Assembly (NCBI GenBank): GCA_964555565.1
Contig: CAZKTF010000034.1
Coordinates: 1-20,656 of the forward strand
Length of the DNA: 20,656 bases
Direction: 5' to 3'
Source: CAZKTF01 sp964555565
GTDB lineage: Bacteria; Planctomycetota; JAJSAM01; JAKLKS01
Shown here: in pieces, positions 8,755 through 16,600 of the stretch
Layout: every line of letters begins with the position of its first letter
Position numbering within the stretch: the first letter of the stretch is position 1
The notes under the pieces: generated by a model
What the model saw: the letters and a program-made list of their open reading frames with translations, nothing else
Told to the model about the DNA's origin: nothing
The model's database searches: none
Translations under genes and position numbers: made by a program

Positions 8755-8915
8755 GGTTCTTCGCTATCCGGAGTGGGTCGCGTGCCGTGGACGAACGGCG
8801 GGTAGGGGTATGGGTAGGGGCAGGGGAGAACGCCGTCGAGGCTGCCCGTACCCCTACCCCTACCCTTACCCGCCTCCGGCTCGAGAAGCGCACCCACTCG
8901 GTTCAGCGAGGAGCC
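8755..8915 (+). mobile_element. Fold-back MITE-like element, copy 1 (161 bp)
   Basis: A non-coding element with near-identical copy 2 at 18768-18927. The 24-nt terminal inverted repeats (8755-8778 and 8892-8915) match at 18 of 24 positions. They begin GGTTCTTCGCT on the left and, reverse-complemented, GGCTCCTCGCT on the right. Both end in GAGTGGGT. It is flanked by an 8-bp target duplication, TCCTACAT (8747-8754) and TTCTACAT (8916-8923), with one mismatch. The core (8797-8874) is a second inverted repeat of GGGGTA-like hexamers, so the whole element can fold on itself. No transposase is encoded. The GG termini and 8-bp duplication are what I recall for ISL3-family insertion sequences, so a non-autonomous ISL3 derivative is inferred. 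It lies 36 nt upstream of the HEAT-lipoprotein start. Confidence 0.85.
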
Positions 8916-8959
8916 TTCTACATCCTCCGACGCCGCGCGGACCGGAGGAGTTCCCCGCC

Positions 8960-10081
8960 TCAGGCCTCCCGCGCGCGGTCGAGCAGCGCCACCCCGAGCG
9001 CCCCGAAGAGCACCGTCGCCAGCCAGGTGGCCAGCGCGGGGTTGAGGATCCCCCGGGCCCCCATGTCGCAGGCGATGGTGTCCGAGGCGAAGTAGGCCGC
9101 GCAGACGCCCAGCGCCGCCAGCACCGAGAGGAAGAGCGAGGAGCCGCGGCTGCGGAGGACGAAGGGGACCCCCACGAGGACCAGGATCAGGTTGGCGAGC
9201 GGGAAGGTGATCCGGCGGTGGAGGAGGACCGTGAGGTAGCGCAGTCCCGGGGAGCGGTCCCGGAGCTCGCGGAGCTGGGCCGCGGTGCGCGTGGCCAGGT
9301 CCTCGGAGGCGGCCGCCAGCTCCAGGGCCGCGGGGGTGAGGTCCGTGGGGAGCGGCGCGTCCGCGGCCACGGGGATGGCGGCGGCGGCCCCGTCGGGGCC
9401 GTCGGTCGCCGCCAGCAGCGTCCCGCCCTCGGGGATCCACCCGCCGCGCCCGTCGGCGCCCCGCCCCCAGCGCATCCGCGGGACCTCGATGAGGTCGTAC
9501 TCCCGCGTCCCGTCCCGGAAGGGGACCGCGCGGACCCACTCGGCCGTGAGGGTGTGCGGGTCGTACCGCCCCACGGCCCAGGCGTTCCCCCGGGCGTCCC
9601 GCACGTGCGGCAGGCGGTCGAGGACCCGCTCCTCCCGCCCCTCGAGGGACCTCAGGATCGCGAGCCTCCGGGCCGCGGCCCGCGGCGCCACCTCCTCCTG
9701 CGCCAGGACCAGGACCACCGTGGCCACGGCGGCGAACACGAGGATCGGCGCCAGCACCCGCGCCACCGACCGGCCCGCGCCGAGCATCGGAACGAGCTCG
9801 TTCCAGCGCTGGAGGTCCACCACCGTCATGCAGGCCCCCAGGACGGTCACGAAGGGCGCCACCTGGAGGACGACCAGCGGCAGCCCCGCGGCGTAGTAGT
9901 CGAGCACGGCCCCCGCCACGGTCCTCCCGGAGGCCTGGATCGCCCCCCGGGCGCCGAGGAAGTCCCCCAGGTTCGCGACCAGGTCCACGACGAGGTAGAG
10001 CCCGACCAGGTGGAGCAGGGAGAGCGCGTAGAAGCCGGCGAACCGGCGCAGGACGTAGCGGTCGAGGCGGTCGAGGATCAC
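8960..10081 (-). CDS. lptG: LPS export permease LptG (YjgP/YjgQ family)
   Basis: Inner-membrane subunit of the LptB2FG complex that extracts lipopolysaccharide and passes it to the periplasmic bridge. It has 373 aa. The N-terminus (LDRLDRYVLRRFAGFYALSLLHL) is typical of the family. Three membrane helices lie in the first ~125 residues, then a periplasmic domain, then three C-terminal helices (FPLANLILVLVGVPFVL, LFLSVLAALGVCAAYF, LATWLATVLFGALGVAL). The sequence NELVPMLGAGRSVARVL on the cytoplasmic loop is the expected LptB-coupling region. The start is GTG 10081, whose GTGA overlaps the TGA of lptF. Assignment to LptG rather than LptF rests on gene order and the NELxxMxAxG-like loop. Downstream are the MITE copy and the HEAT lipoprotein on the same strand. 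Confidence 0.9.
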   Translation of the reverse strand: MILDRLDRYVLRRFAGFYALSLLHLVGLYLVVDLVANLGDFLGARGAIQASGRTVAGAVLDYYAAGLPLVVLQVAPFVTVLGACMTVVDLQRWNELVPMLGAGRSVARVLAPILVFAAVATVVLVLAQEEVAPRAAARRLAILRSLEGREERVLDRLPHVRDARGNAWAVGRYDPHTLTAEWVRAVPFRDGTREYDLIEVPRMRWGRGADGRGGWIPEGGTLLAATDGPDGAAAAIPVAADAPLPTDLTPAALELAAASEDLATRTAAQLRELRDRSPGLRYLTVLLHRRITFPLANLILVLVGVPFVLRSRGSSLFLSVLAALGVCAAYFASDTIACDMGARGILNPALATWLATVLFGALGVALLDRAREA

Positions 10082-11163
10082 GACCGCGCCACGCGCCGGA
10101 GCAGCCACACCCCCACCGCCGCCAGGAGGGCGTCGCTGGCGAGGATCGCGGGGGCCGCCGGGACCGAGCCCCTGGAGGCCAGGCTCGCCCCGAACTCCTT
10201 GAGGAGGTAGAAGGCCATGGCGATCCCGAACCCGATCAGCGCGGCGGCGGCGCGCGAGCCGCGCCCGACCAGCAGCGCCAGCGGCACCCCGCAGAGCGCG
10301 AAGGCGAACGGCGCCAGCGCCAGCGCGGCCCGTCCGAACAGTTCCGCGTCCACCCGCCAGCGGACCTCGCGCCCGGGGGGCCAGACCTCGCGGCGGAAGA
10401 GGAGCTCGGCGTAGGTGAGGGCCTTGGGGTTGGGGTCCCCGGCCCGGATGTCGAAGAGGTCCTCGGCGGAGACCGCGTAGGTCAGCTCCTCGCGCACACG
10501 CACGGGGGTCCAGGAGGTGCCGTCCCCGGTCACGATCACGACGTCGCGGAGCGTGAACAGGAGCCGCTCCCCCTCGACGTCGGTCCCGAGCCGCCCCCGC
10601 GCGGCGCGGATCTCCTGGGAGGCGGCCGAGGAGACCCCGCCCTTGCTGATGCGGACGTCCACGAGGTCCCCGTCCTCCACGCCGGTCCAGGAGAGCTTGA
10701 AGTCCCGGTTCACGAAGGAGGTGCGGGCGCCGCGCTCCACGATCTCGACGAACCGCTTGAGGATGTCCTGCTCGATGCGCTTCTGGATCCCCAGCGCCCG
10801 GGGGACGAGCGTCCCCTGGAGGTGCAGGCACGCGAGCGAGAGGAGGACCCCGGCGAAGATGCCGGGCGCCGCCACGACCCAGGGGTGGAAGCCCGCCATG
10901 CGCGCGGCGAGGACCTCCTGGTCGTCCGCCATCCGCCCGTAGGTGAGGGTGAGGGCCACGAGGAAGGCGAGGGGGAGGGTGAAGGAGAGGGTCACGGGGA
11001 GCAGCGCCGGGAGGATCGAGAGGACGAAGGAGGGCCCGACGTCGGGGGTCCTCGCCAGCAGCGCCACGGTCTGGCCGAGGAAGAAGACCGTGCCCACCAC
11101 GAGGAGGATGAGGGCGAGGCTCCCGAAGAGGCGCCGCAGGACATAGACCTGTAGCCGGAGCAA
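10078..11163 (-). CDS. lptF: LPS export permease LptF (YjgP/YjgQ family)
   Basis: Partner of LptG in the LPS transporter, 361 aa, with the same 3+3 helix plan and a large periplasmic domain. The N-terminus LLRLQVYVLRRLFGSLALILL is followed by VLSILPALLPVTLSFTLPLAFLVALTL and a cytoplasmic loop DDQEVLAARMAGFHPWVV, which matches the family's coupling-loop pattern. C-terminal helices include ALALAPFAFALCGVPLALLVG. The start is a TTG at 11163, chosen because GGGAGGG (11169-11175) sits 5 nt upstream; an ATG slightly further upstream is out of frame. The lptF-lptG order with overlapping ends is the usual one. The 5' end faces the divergent MsbA-like gene. lptB is not in the window. Confidence 0.9.
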   Translation of the reverse strand: MLRLQVYVLRRLFGSLALILLVVGTVFFLGQTVALLARTPDVGPSFVLSILPALLPVTLSFTLPLAFLVALTLTYGRMADDQEVLAARMAGFHPWVVAAPGIFAGVLLSLACLHLQGTLVPRALGIQKRIEQDILKRFVEIVERGARTSFVNRDFKLSWTGVEDGDLVDVRISKGGVSSAASQEIRAARGRLGTDVEGERLLFTLRDVVIVTGDGTSWTPVRVREELTYAVSAEDLFDIRAGDPNPKALTYAELLFRREVWPPGREVRWRVDAELFGRAALALAPFAFALCGVPLALLVGRGSRAAAALIGFGIAMAFYLLKEFGASLASRGSVPAAPAILASDALLAAVGVWLLRRVARS

Positions 11164-11347
11164 GCGTTCCCTCCCGGGGCATGGTAGCAGCGGCGCCGGG
11201 GACGCCGTCGCACGCTCCGTGCCGGGGGGCCCGCCTCCCGTCGCCCTCCCCCCTCTCCCCGCGCCTCCCCGGCACGCGCCTTCCCTGCGGGGAGTTCCGG
11301 AAACATCCGTCCTTGCCGGGGCCCCAGCGTGGGCGGAAGATCCCCAC
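11164..11347. promoter_or_regulatory. Divergent intergenic region between lptF and the MsbA-like gene
   Basis: These 184 nt carry the 5' regions of both divergent genes. The region is very G+C-rich, with a small TTCCGGAA palindrome near 11295. No -35/-10 pair is convincing on either strand. The stretch 11219-11347 is open in frame with the ABC transporter but encodes only a Pro-rich leader, so I treat it as non-coding. Confidence 0.4.
11169..11175 (-). promoter_or_regulatory. Ribosome binding site that fixes the TTG start of lptF
   Basis: On the minus strand GGGAGGG is followed by AACGC and then TTG. The ideal spacing, plus the family-typical LLRLQVYVLRR sequence straight after, makes TTG 11163 the most credible start. 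Confidence 0.75.
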
Positions 11348-13189
11348 GTGCCCTCCTCCCTCGGCCGCCTGGCCCGGCTGCTCCGCCCCCACCGGGGACG
11401 GGTCGCCCTGGCCGCGGGCCTCGCGGCGGCGGTGGCGGCGGCGGGAGGGGCCTCCGTGGGCGCCATCGCCCCCGCGGTGGACGCCATCTTCGACCCGGTG
11501 CGCCTCCAGTCCACGCTGGAAGCGATCCGGCGGGCGGTCCCCTTCCTCGCGGGGGCGGCCGACCGCGTGGAGGAGGCGGCGCTCGCGGACCCGGTGGCGG
11601 CGCTCGGGCTCATCCTCGCGGCGGTGGTCGCCCTGAACGTCCTCAAGGGGGTCCTCCGGTGGGGCCACGAGACGCTCGTGGGCACGGCCGCCCAGGAGGC
11701 CTCCACGGGGCTCCTCGAGAGGCTCTTCGAGTCCCTGCTGCGGCAGGACGTGGGCCACGTCCAGCGGACCGGGGCCGCGCAGGTCCTCTCCCGGTTCACG
11801 GCGGACGCCGAGGCGGTGTCCCGCGGGCTCGAGACGCTCGCGGGGTCGCTCGTCCTGGAGCCGCTCTCCTTCCTGTTCTTCGCGGCCGTGGCCTTCGCGC
11901 TCTCCTGGCCGCTCGCGCTCCTGGCCGTGGTGGCGACGCCGCTCCTGGCGATCCTCGTGCGGGGTGTGGGCCGGGCCTTCCGCCGCGGGGCGGTGCGCGT
12001 CCTCGAGAAGCGCCAGGCCCTCACGGCGGCCGTGGAGGAGTCCCTCCGGGGGATCCGCGTGGTCCAGGCCTACGGCCGCGAGGAGGCCGAGGCCCGGCGG
12101 TTCCGCTCCGTGGCGGGGAGGCTGCTGGCCGAGGCGCGGCGCCTCGTCCGCCTGGAGGCCGTCCTGAGCCCGGGGCTGGAGCTCCTGGCCCTCCTCGGCG
12201 TCTCGGGCGCGCTGCTGGCCGGAGGCGCGCTCGCGACCCGCGAGGAACTGTCGCCCGGGACGCTGCTCGCCCTCTGCGGGGCCTTCGCGGGGATGTACGC
12301 CCCCCTCCGCAAGCTCGGGGGCGCGGGGAACCGCCTGCAAGGGGCATTGGCCGCGGCGGACCGGATCTTCGGGACCCTCGACCGTCCCCCGGCCGTGGCG
12401 GACCGCGCGGACGCGGTCCCCCTCCCCGGGGGCCCGGGGACGCTGGAGTTCCGCGGCGTCTCGGTCCGCTACCCGGGCGGAGTGCGGGCGCTCGCGGGTC
12501 TGGACCTCCGGCTGGAGCCGGGGACCCGGCTCGCGGTGGTGGGTCCGAGCGGGGCCGGCAAGAGCACGCTCCTCGACCTGGTCCCGCGGTTCCTGGACCC
12601 CGACGAGGGCGCGGTGCTCCTCGACGGCCGGGACCTGCGCGGGGTGACGCTCGCCTCGCTCCGGGCCCGGATCGCGCTCGTCCCGCAGGAGGTCTTCCTC
12701 CGCGAGGGGACGCTGCGCGAGAACGTCCTCGACGGCCGGCCCGGGGCCTCCGCCGAGGACGTGGAGCGGGCCTGCCGCGAGGCCCACGTCCAGGAGATCG
12801 CCTCGCGCCTCCCCGGGGGGCTCGACGCCCCCGTGGGTCCCGCGGGCGCGCTCCTCTCGGGCGGGGAGCGCCAGCGCGTGGCCGTGGCCCGCGCCATGCT
12901 CCGGGACCCGCGGGTCCTGCTCCTCGACGAGCCGACATCGAGCCTGGACGCGCGGAGCGAGACCCTGGTCCGGGAGGCCCTGGAGCGGCTCTCCCGCGGC
13001 CGCACCACGATCGTGGTCACCCACCGGTTCGAGACCGCCGTCGCGGCGGATCGCGTGTTGCTCCTCGAGGGGGGACGGGCGGCGGGCTCCGGCACGCACC
13101 GGGAGCTGCTGGCGGAGTCGGACCTGTACCGCGCGCTCTGGGCCACGGCCCGGACCGCCGGCGAACCGGCCGTCGCGACCACGGGATGA
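11348..13189 (+). CDS. MsbA-like ABC transporter (fused membrane and ATPase domains)
   Basis: Half-size exporter of the ABCB type, 613 aa from GTG 11348, working as a homodimer. The membrane domain covers ~1-350, starting LGRLARLLRPHRGRV as in MsbA. A longer than usual loop follows helix 1 (residues ~50-85). The motif AAVEESLRGIRVVQAYGRE is the conserved coupling segment. The ATPase domain has Walker A GPSGAGKST (399-407), Q-loop VPQEVFLREGTLRENV, signature LSGGERQR (503-510), Walker B VLLLDEP (523-529) and H-loop THRFET. An upstream GTG at 11219 would add a 43-residue Pro-rich tail without homology. GGAAG sits 8 nt before GTG 11348, so I prefer the shorter form. Divergence from lptF-lptG suggests lipid A-core flipping (MsbA role). 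Sequence alone cannot exclude another lipid or drug substrate. Confidence 0.88.
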   Translation: MPSSLGRLARLLRPHRGRVALAAGLAAAVAAAGGASVGAIAPAVDAIFDPVRLQSTLEAIRRAVPFLAGAADRVEEAALADPVAALGLILAAVVALNVLKGVLRWGHETLVGTAAQEASTGLLERLFESLLRQDVGHVQRTGAAQVLSRFTADAEAVSRGLETLAGSLVLEPLSFLFFAAVAFALSWPLALLAVVATPLLAILVRGVGRAFRRGAVRVLEKRQALTAAVEESLRGIRVVQAYGREEAEARRFRSVAGRLLAEARRLVRLEAVLSPGLELLALLGVSGALLAGGALATREELSPGTLLALCGAFAGMYAPLRKLGGAGNRLQGALAAADRIFGTLDRPPAVADRADAVPLPGGPGTLEFRGVSVRYPGGVRALAGLDLRLEPGTRLAVVGPSGAGKSTLLDLVPRFLDPDEGAVLLDGRDLRGVTLASLRARIALVPQEVFLREGTLRENVLDGRPGASAEDVERACREAHVQEIASRLPGGLDAPVGPAGALLSGGERQRVAVARAMLRDPRVLLLDEPTSSLDARSETLVREALERLSRGRTTIVVTHRFETAVAADRVLLLEGGRAAGSGTHRELLAESDLYRALWATARTAGEPAVATTG

Positions 13190-13203
13190 GAGGGGAGGGA
13201 ACC

Positions 13204-13548
13204 ATGGCGGCACGAGGCGGCGGACCGGGGAAGCCGGGACGCGGGAGCGGCAAGGGCGGCAAGGGCAGGGGCAAGGTCCGGCCCGTCCGGGTGTTCGTCG
13301 CGCGGAACGTCACCGAGGCCAACCTGGCGGTGGCCTTCCTCGAGGAGTCGGGTGTCCCGGCGAAGGTCGAGGACGCGCTCGAGGAGGTGGTCTTCGACGG
13401 GATGCACATCCTCGGCAAGGAGGGGGTGGGCGTCGTCGTGGCCTCGGACCGCGAGGCGGCGGCCCGCGCGGCCCTGACCCGGTTCCAGGCCCGGCCCGGC
13501 CTGCCCGACGACGAGGACGGCCACGCCTACGACCCCGAAGAAGACTAG
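13204..13548 (+). CDS. DUF2007-like small protein
   Basis: Cytoplasmic protein of 114 aa. A Gly/Lys-rich N-terminus of ~25 residues precedes one small alpha/beta domain: VRVFVARNVTEANLAVAFLEESG, then GVGVVVASDREAAARAAL. This is the pattern of DUF2007 ('putative signal-transducing' domain): an address strand, a helix covering LLE.aGI, then strands ending in V...d...A. Its biochemical role is not established in any member I know. ATG 13204 is preceded by GGGGAGGG (13192-13199). An in-frame ATG at 13186, overlapping the ABC stop as ATGA, would add six residues. The 14-nt gap from the ABC transporter indicates one transcript. An acidic tail (PEED) ends the protein. A hairpin follows the stop. Confidence 0.75.
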   Translation: MAARGGGPGKPGRGSGKGGKGRGKVRPVRVFVARNVTEANLAVAFLEESGVPAKVEDALEEVVFDGMHILGKEGVGVVVASDREAAARAALTRFQARPGLPDDEDGHAYDPEED

Positions 13549-13551
13549 TAG

Positions 13552-13571
13552 GGGCGACCCTTGGGTCGCCC
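13552..13571. terminator. 9-bp GC hairpin between convergent genes
   Basis: GGGCGACCC and its exact complement GGGTCGCCC are separated by TT, so in practice 8 pairs around a CTTG loop. It begins 4 nt after the DUF2007 gene and lies 40 nt beyond the RHS gene's stop on the other strand. There is no U-run, so it may be a bidirectional attenuator or RNA-end stabiliser, or a dispersed hairpin repeat. Confidence 0.5.
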
Positions 13572-13610
13572 GCCGTTACTTCGGGTGGACCGCACCCCGC
13601 CCGCCGTTGC

Positions 13611-16600
13611 CTAGTGCTCGATGTGGTCGGCCCAGTCGATGACGAGGCCGCCGCCGGGGACGAGGTTGGTGAGGAGGTTCAGCGTCGTGATCGTCCCCAC
13701 GGCGAGGGAGTCCACGAGGAGGCGGTCCCGGTTGCGCTCGAGCCGCGCCTCGCGGAGCTCGATCAGCGCGTGGCGGAACTCCTTGTACTGGTCGTAGGTG
13801 ATCCTCTTCTTCACGGTGTAGAGGTTCCAGGCCTCGGCCAGGAAGCGCTGGAACTCGTCCCAGGCCGCCTCCCCCTCCTGCGTGAACCGGTCGCAGACCT
13901 TGTCCATGCGCTCGTTGGCGTTGTAGACCTCGATCCCGGCGCTGACCACCGTGGCCGCCGTGCCGACGACCTCGCTCCCGAGCTTGGTCGCCTTGCCGGC
14001 CGCGGTGAGCGCGGTCCCGTTGACGTCCTGGAGGGCTCCCACGGCCTCCGCCGTGGTGCCGACGTAGTTCGCACCGAAGTTCGCGTACTCGACCGCGCCC
14101 CCCCCGGAGGCCGCCGCCTGGGGCGCCTCGCCGAGGGGATCCACGCGCCGCAGCGGGTTCCCGCCGGCGTAGGCATAGGGGCTCCCGGGGACGGGGTCGA
14201 GGAGGCTCTCGACCGGGTCCCGCGTGAGGAAGCGCCGCGTCGCCGCGTCGTAGAGGCGCACCCCCATCCGGGTGAGCCCGCCCGCAGACTCGCGCCGCAC
14301 CCCCCACCGCCCGAGCCAGACGAAGGGCGTGTCCGCGGCGGCGCCGGAGGAGGCGGCCACGGTGCCCCAGGGGGTGCAGGCGAAGGACGCGGCCACGCTC
14401 CCGTCGTCCGCGGTGAGGAACAGGGTCGTGCCCGCCTCGTCGAAGTGGTAGAAGCGCCGCGCGTTCCCGGCCGCCTCGACGCTCCAGAGGAGGGTCCCGT
14501 CGGGGGCGTGCACGTAGTAGCGCATCGCGAGGCCGCCCCGCTTCACCACCGAGAGGGCCGGCACGGGGAAGGCGTAGTTCCAGACGTAGGCGTCGGTGAC
14601 CCCTCCCTCCGTGCGCGCGGTCACGAGGCCGAAGGAGTCGTAGGCGAAGGCGACGGTGACGGCCCCCTCCGTGAACGACGAGAGCCGCGAGGCCAGGTCC
14701 CAGGTGCACGCGCGCGCGGGGTCCGCGGTCAGGCGCCCGAGCGCGTCGTAGGTGGAGCCCGCCACCCGGGACGCGGCGTCGAAGGACAGCGTCCCGGCCG
14801 GCTCGTCCTCGGGCGCCGCCTCGAGCGGGACCGTGCGGTCCGCGGCGACGACCTCCCCGTCCCCGTCCCGATCGAGGAGGACGGTCGCCAGCGCCCCGTG
14901 CCGGACGGCCGTGACGTGCCCGTCGTCGTCGTGCTCCCAGGTCGTCCCCGCCCCGTTCGACCGCGTCGCCGCGACGAGGCGCCCCGCCGCGTCCCAGGTC
15001 ATCTGCATCCCGCCCCCGGCCCAGTCGGACACGGAGACGAGCTGCCCCCGCCCGTCGTAGGCGTAGGTCACCGTCTTCCCGGCGTCCAGGGTCACCGAGG
15101 CCACGTGCCCGTCGGCGTCCCGCCCGACCGCGAGCCCGTTGCTCGAGGAGAGCCGCCGGCGCGCGTCGTACCCGAAGGTCGCCCCCGTCGCCGAGGCCGG
15201 GAGGCCGTCGGCCCCCCAGGCGAAGTCGAGGTTCGTCCCGTCGGAGAAGGCCCGCTGCGTCGGGCGGCCCGTCGCGTCGCGCGCGATCGCGAGCGTCCCG
15301 AGGCCCCCGGGGAAGGTGTGCATGGAGACCCGGTTCCGGGAGTCGTAGGCGAGGAAGGTGGAGTCCCCGAGGGGGTCGGTCCGCGAGGTGTGGCGCCCCT
15401 GGGCGTCGCGCGCATAGGTCCAGGAGGCCCCGTTCCCGTCCACGACGCCGACGAGGAGCCCATTCGCGTCGTAGGAGAAGTCCGCCGCGGCGAGCCCGCC
15501 CCCCGCATCGACGCGGGTGACGAGCCCCCGGGCGTCGCGCGCGGTGTCGATGGGCCGATCCTCCCCGTCCACGACGCGCGCGAGCCGGTTCCGCGCGTCG
15601 TAGGAGAGCCGGGTCGCCCGCAGCGCCGGGCTCGTCGCCGTCCGCGCCAGCCCCTCCGCGTCGCGGGCGAAGGCGTAGCGCCGCCCCGCCGGGTCCACGG
15701 CGGCCTCGACGTTCCCGTCGTCGTCGTACTCCGTCCCCCAGGTCCACCCCTCCTGATCGACCGCGGAGACGAGGAGGTCGCGGGGGTCGTAGCCGTTGAC
15801 CACGGTCTCCCCGCGGCGGTCGGACTTCGAGGCGAACCGCCCGAGCGCGTCCCAGGTCACGGAGGACTGGTTGCCGAGCGCGTCCGTCGCCCGGACGAGC
15901 CGGTCCATCAGGTCGTAGGCGTAGGCCACGGTGTCCCCCGCGGGCCCCGCGGCCGAGAGGAGGTTCCCGTCGGCGTCGTAGGACCGGGTCGTCGCCGCCC
16001 CGGCCTCGTCCGTGGTGGAGACCACCCGATCGAGGGAGTCCCAGGCGGCCTGGAGCATCCGCCCGTCCGCGTAGGTGTCCCGGATCCGCCTCCCGTAGGA
16101 GTCGTAGGCGTAGGTCGTCGTGTCCCCCGCCTCGTCCGTCTCCGTGGAGAGGTTCCCGGCCGCGTCGTAGGCGAAGGAGGTCGTGCCGCCGCGGGGGTTC
16201 GTCCCGGCCACGACGCGCCCGCGGGAGTCGTAGGAGTAGGACCAGGTCTCCCCGGCCCCGTCCACGCGCGAGACGGGGTTCCCGCTCGCGTCGTGGGAGA
16301 AGGTCTCGAAGACCCCGTCGGGGTGGTCGATCCGCACGAGGTCGTAGAGGACGAGGCCCGTCGGCGCGTGGGTGCGGGCCGCGTGGGTCCAGGCCGTCGT
16401 GTTCCCGAGCGCGTCGGTCCGCGACTCGACCCGCCCGCTCGCCGCGCCGTAGGTCGCGGTGAAGGTCCCGCCCCCCACCGTCTCCACCGTCGCGCGCCGG
16501 CGGTTCCCGTCGTCGGCCATCGAGACGGTCCGGCCGAGGGTGTTCACGACCGCCACCAGGGAGCCCCCGGCGTCGTGCTTGTAGGTGACGCTGCTCCCGT

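Noticed and set aside
8797..8874. Telomere or CRISPR-like array
   Set aside because: The hexamers are arranged as one palindrome between inverted termini, not as a tandem end array, and there are no spacers of regular length.
8719..8893. N-terminal extension of the HEAT protein through the MITE
   Set aside because: The frame is open only because the element lacks stops on this strand. The real start with an AGGAGGT site and lipoprotein signal is at 8718.
8755..8915. Small ORFs inside the repeated element as genes
   Set aside because: Several frames are open at once, no ribosome sites precede them, and the indel between copies shifts frame. A non-coding palindromic element explains the region better.
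11219..11347. Longer start of the ABC transporter at GTG 11219
   Set aside because: It would add a Pro-rich leader without homology. GTG 11348 has GGAAG at suitable spacing and matches the family N-terminus.
10082..13213. Upstream extension of the lptG frame
   Set aside because: It overlaps lptF and the ABC transporter in other frames. Homology to the LptG family begins only at LDRLDRYVLRR beside GTG 10081.
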